From positions 434,001 through 498,000 of the forward strand of contig NZ_SLWR01000003.1 of the NCBI RefSeq assembly GCF_004345665.1: a stretch of 64,000 nt of DNA, read 5' to 3'. A program made the position numbers and the translations under genes. Below, piece after piece: positions 49,779 through 58,253 of this stretch (the stretch's first letter is position 1; each line of letters begins with the position of its first letter). The stretch comes from Kribbella antiqua. GTDB taxonomy: Bacteria; Actinomycetota; Actinomycetes; Propionibacteriales; Kribbellaceae. The notes under the pieces were generated by a model. It was not told where the DNA came from. It did not search any database and worked only from the letters and a program-made list of their open reading frames with translations.

Positions 49779-50283
49779 CCCTCCTCAGCTCACGCGAGGC
49801 GAGGAGGAAGGCGCATAGGGCGAGAGGCAGTTCCAGGAGGAGTGCCTCCGCGATCGAGAGCGTGTGGTCGAAGCCGGGCGCTGCTGTGCTGACGTCGAAC
49901 CAGGCGTCGGCGAGCAGCAGCGTCCCGGCCGCCATTGCCGTCAAGATGGCGCGGCTGTTGCGGGTGTGGAGAAAGTACGCCGTGAGGCCGGCGGCCACCG
50001 CCGTCGCACAGTCCAAGCCGACCCACGCGAGTTTCCAGTGGCTGGCCTGATAGGTGCCTGGCAGGGTGGCCGCCAGGATCAGGCACCAGGGGAGAAGCAC
50101 GGCTGCCACGCCTCCGGCAACAATTGTGGCGAATCCCGCGGGCGAGCGACGTGGACGGATCCTGCCGTCAAGCCGTCCCTCCGCGATGTAGTCGTCGAGG
50201 ACCTCGGCCACGCGGTCGTCGATCGCGTCGCCGAGCCCACCGTCGAGCCTGTCGACCAAGCCACTGCTCGCATTCCCAGCCAT
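49768..50283 (-). CDS. membrane protein with four predicted helices
   Basis: 171 residues from the ATG at 50283, supported by GGAGG 6 bp upstream; an earlier ATG at 50340 is possible. An N-terminal soluble part (DRLDGGLGDAIDDRVAEVLD) precedes four hydrophobic segments: IVAGGVAAVLLPWCLILAAT, GLDCATAVAAGLTAYFL, LTAMAAGTLLLADAWFDV and SIAEALLLELPLALCAFLLA. No known domain. It is divergent from the sensor kinase gene and could be its target. It overlaps the convergent ligase gene by 11 bp. Confidence 0.72.
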   Translation of the reverse strand: MAGNASSGLVDRLDGGLGDAIDDRVAEVLDDYIAEGRLDGRIRPRRSPAGFATIVAGGVAAVLLPWCLILAATLPGTYQASHWKLAWVGLDCATAVAAGLTAYFLHTRNSRAILTAMAAGTLLLADAWFDVSTAAPGFDHTLSIAEALLLELPLALCAFLLASRELRRASR

Positions 50284-50493
50284 GCCGCCTCCACTCACCG
50301 GACCGCCGTACTCGGCGGCTGTCTTCACGTCCTCGAGCATTCCGGCTGCGGACGCCCGGCGCAGTCCGGCCAGCCCACGAATCGGGGGTGGGGATAACCC
50401 CCGGTGAGATCGGTGGATGGCCTCATGTCGGCGCCGGCACGGGCCACGTAGGTTTGTTGCCTGCAGCCAAGACGCACCCAGGGAGGTGGCTCG

Positions 50494-51789
50494 ATGAGCA
50501 GCGTTGCAAGCCCGGTTCCCCGGGCGCCATGGCGACTCTGGCGGTCGCCGTATCTCTGGCTGGCCACGATCCACCTGCTCGGTGACGCGGTCGTCGTATT
50601 CACGTCCGGTGTGCTGGTGCTGCTCGCGGTCGCGGTTGTCATCGTGGGCTTCCCGCTTGCGTACGTCGGTCTCCCGCTGACGGTCTGGGCCAACAGGTGC
50701 GTGTACGCCGTGGCCGGGTGGGAGCGGGCGCGGGCGTGGATCACGCGCGGTCAGCTGATACTGCCGCTGCCACCGCCACCACCGACCGGCTCGCGGATCA
50801 GGGATGCCCGGGCGGCGCTGTTCGACCATGGACTGTGGCGACAGCTCCTGTACTACGAACTCCTGTTGCCGATGGCAATGACATGGATCGTCGCCATTGT
50901 CGTCGCGTGGTCGGTGCCGCCGGTGCTGATCGGGCTTCCGCTGTACTACTCGAAGTTCGCTGCGGGACAGGCCGAGCTCGGGCCGTTCGTGATCGACACG
51001 ATGACCAGGGCCTGTGTGGCTGCGGTGATCGGCCTCGTCTTCCTGCTGGTGGTGTCGCCGTGGTTGATGCGCACGCTGTCCGCGCTGGACGGGAAGCTGG
51101 CGCAGGCGTTGCTAGGCCGGTCGGAGAAGGGCGCGCTGGCAGAGCGGGTCACTCAGCTGGTGACGAGCCGGCAGCAGGTGGTCGACTCGGTTGAGGGCGA
51201 GCGGAGACGGATGGAGCGCGACCTGCACGACGGTGCCCAGCAGCGGCTCGTCTCCCTGGCGATGACGCTCGGCCGGGCGAAGAACCGGCTTGGTGACAAA
51301 GACCCAGCGGTCCGGACGCTGCTCGACGAAGCGCATGGCGAGGCGTTGCAAGCGATCGCCGACATCCGGGATCTGACGCGAGGACTGCATCCGCCGGTGC
51401 TGACGGACCGCGGTCTCGATGCGGCGATCTCGGCGGTGGCGGCCCGGTCTCCGGTGCCGGTTCGGGTGACTGTCGACGTGGAGCAGCGGCCCTCGCTGAC
51501 GATCGAGTCGATCGCCTACTTCGTCGTCACGGAAGCCCTGACGAACGTGGCCAAGCATGCGGCCGCAGCCCAGGCCGAGGTCCGGATCCGGCGGTACGGC
51601 GACGTGCTGCGGGTTGAGGTGGAGGACGACGGGCAGGGAGGCGCGGATCCCGCCCTCGGCAGTGGGTTGCGAGGCTTGTCCGACCGGGTGGCTGGTGTGG
51701 ACGGGCGGCTCAGGGTGACCAGTCCACCGGGTGGCCCCACCTTGCTGACCGCGGAAGTCCCATGCGGCGGGCCGCGAGGCAGCGCGTGA
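50494..51789 (+). CDS. two-component sensor histidine kinase (HisKA_3, NarL-type)
   Basis: 431 residues. An N-terminal membrane sensor with four hydrophobic segments (for example VLVLLAVAVVIVGFPLAYVG and AVIGLVFLLVVSPWLM) is of the putative sensor type common in actinomycetes. The dimerisation box has the phospho-His in ERDLHDGAQQRLVSLAM, and the ATPase shows TEALTNVAKHAAA (N box) and DDGQGGADPALGSGLRGLSD (G1). It should phosphorylate the response regulator encoded 115 bp downstream. The signal is unknown; envelope stress is plausible given the DUF4097 gene in the same unit. Confidence 0.9.
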   Translation: MSSVASPVPRAPWRLWRSPYLWLATIHLLGDAVVVFTSGVLVLLAVAVVIVGFPLAYVGLPLTVWANRCVYAVAGWERARAWITRGQLILPLPPPPPTGSRIRDARAALFDHGLWRQLLYYELLLPMAMTWIVAIVVAWSVPPVLIGLPLYYSKFAAGQAELGPFVIDTMTRACVAAVIGLVFLLVVSPWLMRTLSALDGKLAQALLGRSEKGALAERVTQLVTSRQQVVDSVEGERRRMERDLHDGAQQRLVSLAMTLGRAKNRLGDKDPAVRTLLDEAHGEALQAIADIRDLTRGLHPPVLTDRGLDAAISAVAARSPVPVRVTVDVEQRPSLTIESIAYFVVTEALTNVAKHAAAAQAEVRIRRYGDVLRVEVEDDGQGGADPALGSGLRGLSDRVAGVDGRLRVTSPPGGPTLLTAEVPCGGPRGSA

Positions 51790-51904
51790 GTGGTGTTGGG
51801 CTTGGGGAGGTGCCGCGGTCGTGGGGTGGTGGTCGCGGAGGTGTTGTGCGGCGGGTCGTTGCTGAGTGCGTGATCGTTTGTGGATTCGAGAAAGAGGTGC
51901 AGCC

Positions 51905-52549
51905 GTGCGGGTGGTGATTGCTGAGGACTCGGTGCTGCTGCGTGAGGGCATTGTGCGGCTGCTCGAGGAGGAGGACTGCACGGTTGTTGCTGCAGTTGGG
52001 GACGGGGACGATTTGCTGAAGGCGGTGGGTGAGCATCAGCCGGACGTGTGTGTGGTCGACGTACGGATGCCGCCGACGTTTACCGACGAAGGATTGCGGG
52101 CTGCGCTCGTGATTCGCGAGCAGTGGCCGCGGACCGGCGTACTGGTGCTGTCTCAGTACGTCGAGGAACGGTATGCGAGCGAGTTGATCGGCAACAACCC
52201 TGGCGGGGTCGGGTACCTGCTCAAGGACCGGGTTGCGGATGTGGATGAGTTCATCGAAGGGCTGCGCCGGGTTGCGGGCGGCGGTGCCGCGCTGGATCCG
52301 GAGGTGATCTCGCAACTGCTGGTGCGATCGCGGCGGGAGGACCTGCTCGCCGCGCTGAGTCCTCGGGAGCTGGACGTGCTGCGGGCGATGGCGGAGGGCA
52401 AGTCGAACACGGGGATCGCGAAGACGTTGGTGATCGGCGCCGGCGCGGTGGAGAAGCACATCAGCAGCATCTTTCTGAAGTTCAAGCTGCCGCCGGCGGA
52501 AGGCGAGCATCGTCGAGTGCTGGCTGTGCTGAAGTTCCTGGGGTTCTGA
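51905..52549 (+). CDS. NarL/LuxR-family response regulator
   Basis: 214 residues from the GTG at 51905, preceded by AGAGGTG. The receiver domain has the acidic pair in IAEDSVLLREGI, the phospho-acceptor Asp52 in VVDVRMPP and the Lys in YLLKDRVAD. The LuxR helix-turn-helix is LSPRELDVLRAMAEGKSN followed by AVEKHISSIFLKF. It is the partner of the upstream kinase. The next gene begins inside its stop (TGATG). Confidence 0.92.
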   Translation: MRVVIAEDSVLLREGIVRLLEEEDCTVVAAVGDGDDLLKAVGEHQPDVCVVDVRMPPTFTDEGLRAALVIREQWPRTGVLVLSQYVEERYASELIGNNPGGVGYLLKDRVADVDEFIEGLRRVAGGGAALDPEVISQLLVRSRREDLLAALSPRELDVLRAMAEGKSNTGIAKTLVIGAGAVEKHISSIFLKFKLPPAEGEHRRVLAVLKFLGF

Positions 52550-53259
52550 TGGCTTTCAGGACGGGGCTGACGACCGCGCAGCGGCGGATGCTGGTGATCG
52601 GACTGGTGCCGTTGCTGCTCTTGGTTGCCGGTGGTGCGGCGGTCGCGGTGGGGTCGATCCGGGGCCACATCGAGTACAACTACTCGCAGACCTTTGCACC
52701 GGCGGCGCAGGGCGTGAGCGTTGTGTCGGATGTTCCGGTCAACGTGCGGGCGAGCATGGACGATCGGGTGCATGTGGATGCCGGTGGTTCGTACGCCGTT
52801 GCCCAGCCGACGGTGGACGTGTCGACGATCGGTGGGCAATTGGAGGTGCGGGTGTTCTGCTCTGACATTCACTGTGAAGCGGATGTCGCGGTCGCCGTGC
52901 CGGGCGGTATTCCCGTGCGGGTCAAGACAGAACACGCGTCGATCGATGTTGTGGGCACAACCGGGCCGCTGACGGTGGACACGTCTGACGGCTCGGTCGA
53001 TATGGCGCAACTGCGCAGCAAACAGGTCGCGGTGAACTGTCGTCGAGGCTCGATCACCCTCTTCTTCGCCGACGCACCCGACCAGGTCACGGCCAGTTCC
53101 ACCGACGGGTCGCTGACGGTCCAGGTTCCCCAATCCGCGCGGTACGCCCTCGATGCCGTCGCTACCCAAGGCTCCACCGACCTGGAGATCCCCACCGACC
53201 CGTCCGCCTCACGCCACCTCCACCTGAGAACAAGAAACGGCAGCATTACCGTCCACTGA
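52549..53259 (+). CDS. DUF4097-type membrane-anchored beta-helix protein
   Basis: 236 residues, translated from an ATG within the response regulator stop. One N-terminal membrane helix (MLVIGLVPLLLLVAGGAAVA) precedes a repetitive beta-structured outer part with the DUF4097 pattern VRVKTEHASIDVVGTTGPLT then VDTSDGSVDMAQLRSKQ and the closing TRNGSITVH. Such adhesin-like proteins commonly lie beside two-component systems or PadR/PspC genes and are thought to act at the envelope. Its function here is unknown; probably the output or accessory sensor of the adjacent system. Confidence 0.8.
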   Translation: MAFRTGLTTAQRRMLVIGLVPLLLLVAGGAAVAVGSIRGHIEYNYSQTFAPAAQGVSVVSDVPVNVRASMDDRVHVDAGGSYAVAQPTVDVSTIGGQLEVRVFCSDIHCEADVAVAVPGGIPVRVKTEHASIDVVGTTGPLTVDTSDGSVDMAQLRSKQVAVNCRRGSITLFFADAPDQVTASSTDGSLTVQVPQSARYALDAVATQGSTDLEIPTDPSASRHLHLRTRNGSITVH

Positions 53260-53330
53260 GGTGATCTCACCTACTTCAGTGAATCAAGCCGGAGGCTGGC
53301 TTGTCGGTGCTCGGACCTAGTATGCGGAGT

Positions 53331-54049
53331 ATGACGCGGTATGTGGACGAGGATCTGCACGGTGCGGAGTTCCGCGAGTGCGATCTGACCGGGGCACGCC
53401 TGATCGGCGTCGTCATGCAGGATGCCGTGATCGATGGGCTCATCACCAACCTCGTGGTGAACGGTGTCGAGGTCACCGAGTACGTCGAGGCAGAGCTCGA
53501 CCGGCGTCATCCGGTGCGGGTGCTGATCCGCTCCGAGGACCCTGCCGATCTGCGCGAGGCATCGCGTCAGCTCCATGCCGGCTGGGCCGCCACGATCGAG
53601 CGAATCCGCCGTACGCCCGGCATCGAGCGCCGCAGCGTGAACGACGAGTGGTCGGCGGTGCAGACGATGCGCCACCTGGTCTTCGTCCACGACTCGTGGT
53701 TCCGCCGCTGCTGCCTGGGCTCGACGGAGTTGTTCACGCCGATGGGCATCGGGACGACCGTCGAGCCCTACCGTGGAGCGCACAGGCTTGACCTCTCGCT
53801 CGATCCGGCCCTCGACGAGATCGTGAGCGTGCGTGACGCACAGACCGCCGAGCTCGAGGCCTGGCTCGACGAGGTCACCGTGGAGCAGCTCGCAGCGCGA
53901 GCGCCGGTGCCGACGACGATGTCTGGCCGCCGTACGCCCGGGGCCGCTCGGTGCGGCAGTGCCTCGGCACGGTGCTCAACGAGACCTTCGAGCACCACGG
54001 CTTCTGCGTCCGCGACCTCGACCTGATCGAGGCACAGGACGCTGAGTAG
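53331..54049 (+). pseudogene. DinB-type protein with pentapeptide-like N-terminus, frameshifted
   Basis: From the ATG at 53331 (a TAGTAT -10 box 7 bp upstream suggests a leaderless start) the protein begins with DLHGAEFRECDLTGARLIGV, a short pentapeptide-repeat-like stretch, then a DinB-like four-helix domain (LREASRQLHAGWAATIERIR, TMRHLVFVHDSWFRRC). Near 53911-53917 one base seems to be missing: the initial frame ends at 54026 in a nonsense Ser/Arg tail. The other frame continues with DDVWPPYARGRSVRQCLGTV and NETFEHHGFCVRDLDLI, the expected DinB ending, to TAG at 54047. Real mutation or sequencing error. Such proteins are often metal-dependent thiol transferases. Confidence 0.7.
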
Positions 54050-54060
54050 GGCCGGCTACG

Positions 54061-55173
54061 TCAGGTCGTCGGGAGGGCGGCTTGGTGGATGACCTCGGTG
54101 ACTTGCTGGTGCCAGGTGACGTCGGACCACATGCCGCGGAATTGGGGGGCGCAGAAGTTGCTGGAGGCGATGGCTGACCAGCGGCCGGTTTGTGCGGCCA
54201 CCTGGACGCCGAACAGGCCGAGGTCTTTGACCCAGGTCCAGTCGAGGCCGGGCCAGTCCTTCCAGTTGACGATGGACCAGCACTCGGTGGTGATGAGCGG
54301 GACGCCGGTGTCGCGGGACCAGGCGGCGGTGTGGTGGATGCTGTCGGCAAGGGCCTGTTGCCAATGCGATGGATCGCGGTTGTACTCGGCCGAAGCGTGC
54401 TGGAGTTGGAGGTAGGAGTTGCGGTCGTTGTGGCTCGAGGCGAGGTCGTAGCCGATGCGGTCGTAGAAGTCGCTCGTCTCCAGCGTCGTCATCCAGAGAT
54501 GCGGCTCCAGCAGGTCGAAGGACTTGAGGTCCTGCTCCGCGAGCGTGGTCAGCTCGGTGGCGAAGGAGAAGCAGTAGTCGAAGTCGGGGTGCTTCGACCG
54601 TACGGCGCCAATCGCTTCGTCCATCCACGGTCCGAGGGCCGCCCGGGAGACCGTTTCCGCCGCCACACCGTCGGAGTAGGCGAAGGGATTGAACAGAGAG
54701 ATCGGCCACTCGTTGGCGAGGTCGACATACAGGATCTGGTCGCCGAGGCCGGCGCCGACGATGGTGTCGAGTGTGGCGATCCAACAGTCGGCCTGCAACA
54801 TCGGTGTGTTGTAGCGCATCCGGACATCGGCGGTGTCCTCGCGATACCAGGATGAAAGGCCGACCTTGAGGTCGCGATCTCGGCACGCGCCGATGAACTC
54901 GATCAGCGCGGAGCGGATCGACTGGACCCGGACCGGTGCCGGCGCACCCCAGTCGTGCTCGGTCCACACCGGGACCAGGTCCCACTCGCGGTCGGGGTCA
55001 GTGGCGAGCAAGTGTGGGAAGGCATCGATGCGTACGGCGTCGTATCCGCGCTCGCGGAGCTCGTCCAGTGCGCGGCCCCAGTCCTCGAATCCGCCGCCGA
55101 TCCAGCGGCGCTCGAGCCAGGAGAAGTCCCACATCGTGATGGCGAGCGGGTGCGTGAGATCGGTCAGTCTCAT
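54061..55173 (-). CDS. cellulase-like glycoside hydrolase (GH5-like TIM barrel)
   Basis: 370 residues. The barrel of the cellulase-like family is seen from WDFSWLERRWIGGGFEDW through YVDLANEWPISLFNP, with the acid/base Glu in NEWP, to VPLITTECWSIVNWKDW, with the nucleophile Glu. No signal peptide, so it likely acts on imported oligosaccharides. It is the last gene of the sugar-acid operon, 14 bp after the alcohol dehydrogenase. The substrate could be a glycoside of an aldonic or uronic acid (inference). Confidence 0.8.
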   Translation of the reverse strand: MRLTDLTHPLAITMWDFSWLERRWIGGGFEDWGRALDELRERGYDAVRIDAFPHLLATDPDREWDLVPVWTEHDWGAPAPVRVQSIRSALIEFIGACRDRDLKVGLSSWYREDTADVRMRYNTPMLQADCWIATLDTIVGAGLGDQILYVDLANEWPISLFNPFAYSDGVAAETVSRAALGPWMDEAIGAVRSKHPDFDYCFSFATELTTLAEQDLKSFDLLEPHLWMTTLETSDFYDRIGYDLASSHNDRNSYLQLQHASAEYNRDPSHWQQALADSIHHTAAWSRDTGVPLITTECWSIVNWKDWPGLDWTWVKDLGLFGVQVAAQTGRWSAIASSNFCAPQFRGMWSDVTWHQQVTEVIHQAALPTT

Positions 55174-55187
55174 GACACAGGGCCTTT

Positions 55188-56195
55188 CTAGGGGGCGACG
55201 ATGATCTTGAGTAGCTCAGGATCGGACGCGAGCGCATCCAGACCTTCAGCGACGACGCTGTCGAGGTCGATGACCTTGCTGACAAGCGGTTTCGGTTCGA
55301 GCACCTCACGGGCGAGCAGCGCGACCGCGGCCGCGACGTCCTCGTCCCACACATGCGCGGCGGATCCCAGGATCCGCTTCTCTCGCAGTACGACGTCCCG
55401 GACCGGGAACTGCAGCTGTTCCGCACCCGTCCCCACCAGCACGACAGTCCCGCCCGGCCGAGTCAGCTCAAGAGCGGAGGTGACGGCGGCCTGAGTACCC
55501 GCACATTCGACGACCACGTCGTACTGCCCAACCAAGCCGGGAGCAGTGACGAAGTTCGCGCGGGCGGCCAGAGCCCGGCGGTCCGGGGAAGGATCGATGC
55601 CGTGGACTTCGACTGCGCCGCTGGCGGCAGCCAACTGGACAACGAGGTTGCCGATGGTGCCGAGACCGACCACGGCGATGCGGGCGCCGGTGAGGTCGCC
55701 TGCTTTGCGCAGCGCGCGTACGGCGACGGCCGCGGGCTCGGCGAAGACAGCGACGTTCGGAGATAGGTCATCCGGGATCACGACGCAGGTTGTTGCCTCG
55801 GCCAACATGTACTCCGCCAGGCCGCCGTCCCGCTGCAAACCAAGCACGGCTAGCTGAGGGCAAAGCCCAGGTTGATGCCGCAAGCACCACCAGCAAGTCC
55901 CACACCCGGCGACCACATCCGGTACGACGCGCGTGCCGACGGCGAGCTCACCACCCGGGCACTCCGCGACGCGGCCGATGATTTCGTGCCCGAGGATCAC
56001 CGGCGGGCGCGCGTCGATCGGCCCATCCAGGTACTCCTCGAGATCTGTACCGCACAACCCCACCCGCTCCACCTCGACAAGCACCTGCCCCGCCGCAGGA
56101 ACAGGCACCGCAACCTCCTCCACCCGCAGATCCCGCCGCCCATACCACCGCGCAGCCCGCATGGTCGTGGATGCCATAGCCGCTGGGTTGTTCAT
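55188..56195 (-). CDS. zinc-dependent medium-chain alcohol dehydrogenase
   Basis: 335 residues from the ATG that overlaps the preceding stop (ATGA); shorter starts at 56177 or 56162 are possible. Catalytic zinc ligands are in GLCGTDLEEYL and GHEIIGRV; the structural zinc cysteines are CGTCWWCLRHQPGLC. The NAD(P) loop is VVGLGTIGNLVVQL. It resembles threonine/sorbitol/galactonate-type dehydrogenases. In this operon it probably oxidises a sugar or sugar acid at a secondary hydroxyl, next to the dehydratase. Confidence 0.88.
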   Translation of the reverse strand: MNNPAAMASTTMRAARWYGRRDLRVEEVAVPVPAAGQVLVEVERVGLCGTDLEEYLDGPIDARPPVILGHEIIGRVAECPGGELAVGTRVVPDVVAGCGTCWWCLRHQPGLCPQLAVLGLQRDGGLAEYMLAEATTCVVIPDDLSPNVAVFAEPAAVAVRALRKAGDLTGARIAVVGLGTIGNLVVQLAAASGAVEVHGIDPSPDRRALAARANFVTAPGLVGQYDVVVECAGTQAAVTSALELTRPGGTVVLVGTGAEQLQFPVRDVVLREKRILGSAAHVWDEDVAAAVALLAREVLEPKPLVSKVIDLDSVVAEGLDALASDPELLKIIVAP

Positions 56196-57376
56196 AGGCG
56201 TGAGCTCTGGACGGCGGCGCCGAGATCGTCCCGCAGGGTGATGCCATGGCCGGGCGTGGTCGGCAGGACGATCTCGCCCGGCGGCATCGAAGGGAGGCCT
56301 TCGACCAGATCGGCGTACCAAGTGCGGATGAAGGACCGAGCGGTTTCCTGGACCAAGCCGTTGGGTTGGCTGCAGACGACGTGGGTGGCGACCGCGAGGG
56401 AGACCGGGCCGGTGCAGTCGTGCGGCGCGATCGGGACTGTGTAGGCGTCGGCGAGGGATGCGATCTTGACCGCCTCGGTGATGCCGCCCGTCCAGCCGAT
56501 GTCGAGGGTGGCGATGTCGACGGCGCCGCGCTGGAACAGCGGGAGGAAGCCACGGCGGCCGATGCATGTCTCACCGGTAGCGATCGGTACGTCGATCTCG
56601 GCGCGCAGCGACCCCAGCGCATCGACGGCATCCGGACGGAGCGGATCCTCGATCCAGTACGGGCGATACTCGGTCAGCGCACGGGCGATCTTGGCCGCGG
56701 CCGTGCGGGTCCAGAGCCCGTGCAGCTCGATCATCAGGTTCATCTCGAACCCGACCTCAGCGCGGATCGCCGCCACGATGTCCAGCCCGGCGGCGAGTGC
56801 GCGTTCCGGGATGTCGGTGCCGTTGCTCGCCTCAGCCGCCTCGTCGAACGGCCAGATCTTCATCCCGCGGATGCCCTCGTCCCACAGCTCGCGCGCGAGT
56901 CGGGCGGGCTCGTGCAGGAACGCGTAGAGATCCTCATACGCGCCGCCTGAGGTGGGGAGCCCCCAGTTGGCCGAGTTCTGACTGGTCGTCGTACTGACGT
57001 AGCGAACGCCGGCGCAGGTGTTGTACGTCGGGATCCGGTCGCGCACCGGGCCACCGAGCAGGCGCGCCAGCGGGAGACCTGTCTGCTTGCCGACGAGGTC
57101 CCAGAGGGCGACATCGATCGCGCCGTTGCCGCGTTGCTCGGCGCCGCCGCCCTGATAACCGACGTACGGCGTGAGCATCGTCGCGACGGCTTGCGGGGAA
57201 GGGTCATCCAGGCCGAGCAGGAGTGGGGCGACGGTCTCGTGGATGTAGCTCTCGACCGTACGCGCGCCGAAGAAGGACTCGCCGAGCCCGGTCAGCCCGT
57301 CGTCGGTGTGCAACCGCACGAAGCACAGGTTGGCCTGGAGCCGGGGACGGATGGTCTCGACCGCTGTCACCTTCAC
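56192..57376 (-). CDS. mandelate racemase/enolase-superfamily sugar-acid dehydratase (DgoD-like)
   Basis: 394 residues from a GTG with AAGGAG 6 bp upstream. The N-terminal capping domain is followed by the barrel with metal ligands in MIELHGLW, YWIEDPLRP and IATGETCIGRRG, and the catalytic His in PHDCTGPVSLA. The layout matches galactonate-type acid-sugar dehydratases, which turn an aldonate into a 2-keto-3-deoxy acid. With the aldolase at 62547 this would give pyruvate and an aldehyde. GntR-type operators precede it. Confidence 0.85.
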   Translation of the reverse strand: MKVTAVETIRPRLQANLCFVRLHTDDGLTGLGESFFGARTVESYIHETVAPLLLGLDDPSPQAVATMLTPYVGYQGGGAEQRGNGAIDVALWDLVGKQTGLPLARLLGGPVRDRIPTYNTCAGVRYVSTTTSQNSANWGLPTSGGAYEDLYAFLHEPARLARELWDEGIRGMKIWPFDEAAEASNGTDIPERALAAGLDIVAAIRAEVGFEMNLMIELHGLWTRTAAAKIARALTEYRPYWIEDPLRPDAVDALGSLRAEIDVPIATGETCIGRRGFLPLFQRGAVDIATLDIGWTGGITEAVKIASLADAYTVPIAPHDCTGPVSLAVATHVVCSQPNGLVQETARSFIRTWYADLVEGLPSMPPGEIVLPTTPGHGITLRDDLGAAVQSSRL

Positions 57377-57389
57377 GTTCTGCTCCTTC

Positions 57390-57407
57390 GGTCAGTCCGG
57401 TCTGACC
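57390..57407. promoter_or_regulatory. GntR-type operator upstream of the dehydratase operon
   Basis: GGTCAG (57390-57395) and CTGACC (57402-57407) form a palindrome 14 bp before the dehydratase start. A third half-site GGTCAG lies at 57427-57432. The same CTGACC/GGTCTGACC words stand at the ABC operon promoter (62427-62450). Confidence 0.55.
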
Positions 57408-57446
57408 AGGATGGTGATCAACTTCCGGTCAGAGGGTTCTCGGTGC

Positions 57447-58253
57447 TCAGTCGGTGTTTTCGACCGACGTACTGGCGTTCAGGAGGGCGTCGGCGACTTC
57501 GGGCAAGTGGTCGGCGCGGCGGCGCAGGACATCGGCGAGGGGCTGGTCGATGTCGGTGCCGTAGTGGGTTTCGGCCAGGTGCAGGTGTTCGAGCATCGCG
57601 GCCCGGGCCCGGTCCGGATCGCGCGCCTCGATCGCGTCGAACACCGTGTGGTGGATCGGCGCACCGGCGTCGCGGACCCGCCGGTCGGTCAGGCTGCGCA
57701 GCATGATCCCGTGGGTCAGGTTCCGGATCGAGCCGAACATGATCTGCAGCACCACGTTGCCGGAGGCAACCATGATCGCCTCGTGGAAGGCCAGGTCGAA
57801 CTCGGCCATCACGGTGACATCCGACGCCGCGTCGAACGAGGCCAGCAGCCGGCGCATCCGCTCCAGCTCCTCGTCGGTCCGGTTCTCCGCGGCGAGTGCG
57901 GCCGACTCGCTCTCAAGCATCTGCCGCGCCCGGGCCAGCTGCCGCGCGGTGATCTGCCCGCGCCGCGTCATCAGCTCGGCCGAGGCCGTCCCGTGGGTGG
58001 CGTGCAGCTCGCGGACGAAGCTTCCGCGCCCGGGCTGGACGACGATCAGCCCGCGCTCCTGCAGTCGCCGCAACGTCTCCCGGACCGCCGGCCGGCCGAT
58101 CCGGTACCGCTCGGCGAGCTGCCGCTCCGACTCCAGCTTGGCGCCCGGCTTCCAGACCTGCGCCACGATCGCACCCTCCAGCCGCTCCGCGAGCTGGGCT
58201 GCGGTCATGGGGATGTCCGTCGGCTCTGCCACGTTCCCGAGCCTATCCGTCAT
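57447..58253 (-). CDS. GntR family regulator (FadR/FCD type)
   Basis: 268 residues from the ATG in the ATGA overlap with the ABC ATPase stop; an ATG 15 codons later is an alternative. The GntR helix-turn-helix is SERQLAERYRIGRPAVRETL followed by RGSFV. The FCD ligand domain has the metal-binding His and Asp set in FDLAFHEAIM and HTVFDAI. FCD regulators in sugar-acid loci bind a keto-deoxy acid or aldonate and release DNA. It sits between the transporter and the catabolic genes, whose promoters share CTGACC palindromes. Confidence 0.9.
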   Translation of the reverse strand: MTDRLGNVAEPTDIPMTAAQLAERLEGAIVAQVWKPGAKLESERQLAERYRIGRPAVRETLRRLQERGLIVVQPGRGSFVRELHATHGTASAELMTRRGQITARQLARARQMLESESAALAAENRTDEELERMRRLLASFDAASDVTVMAEFDLAFHEAIMVASGNVVLQIMFGSIRNLTHGIMLRSLTDRRVRDAGAPIHHTVFDAIEARDPDRARAAMLEHLHLAETHYGTDIDQPLADVLRRRADHLPEVADALLNASTSVENTD

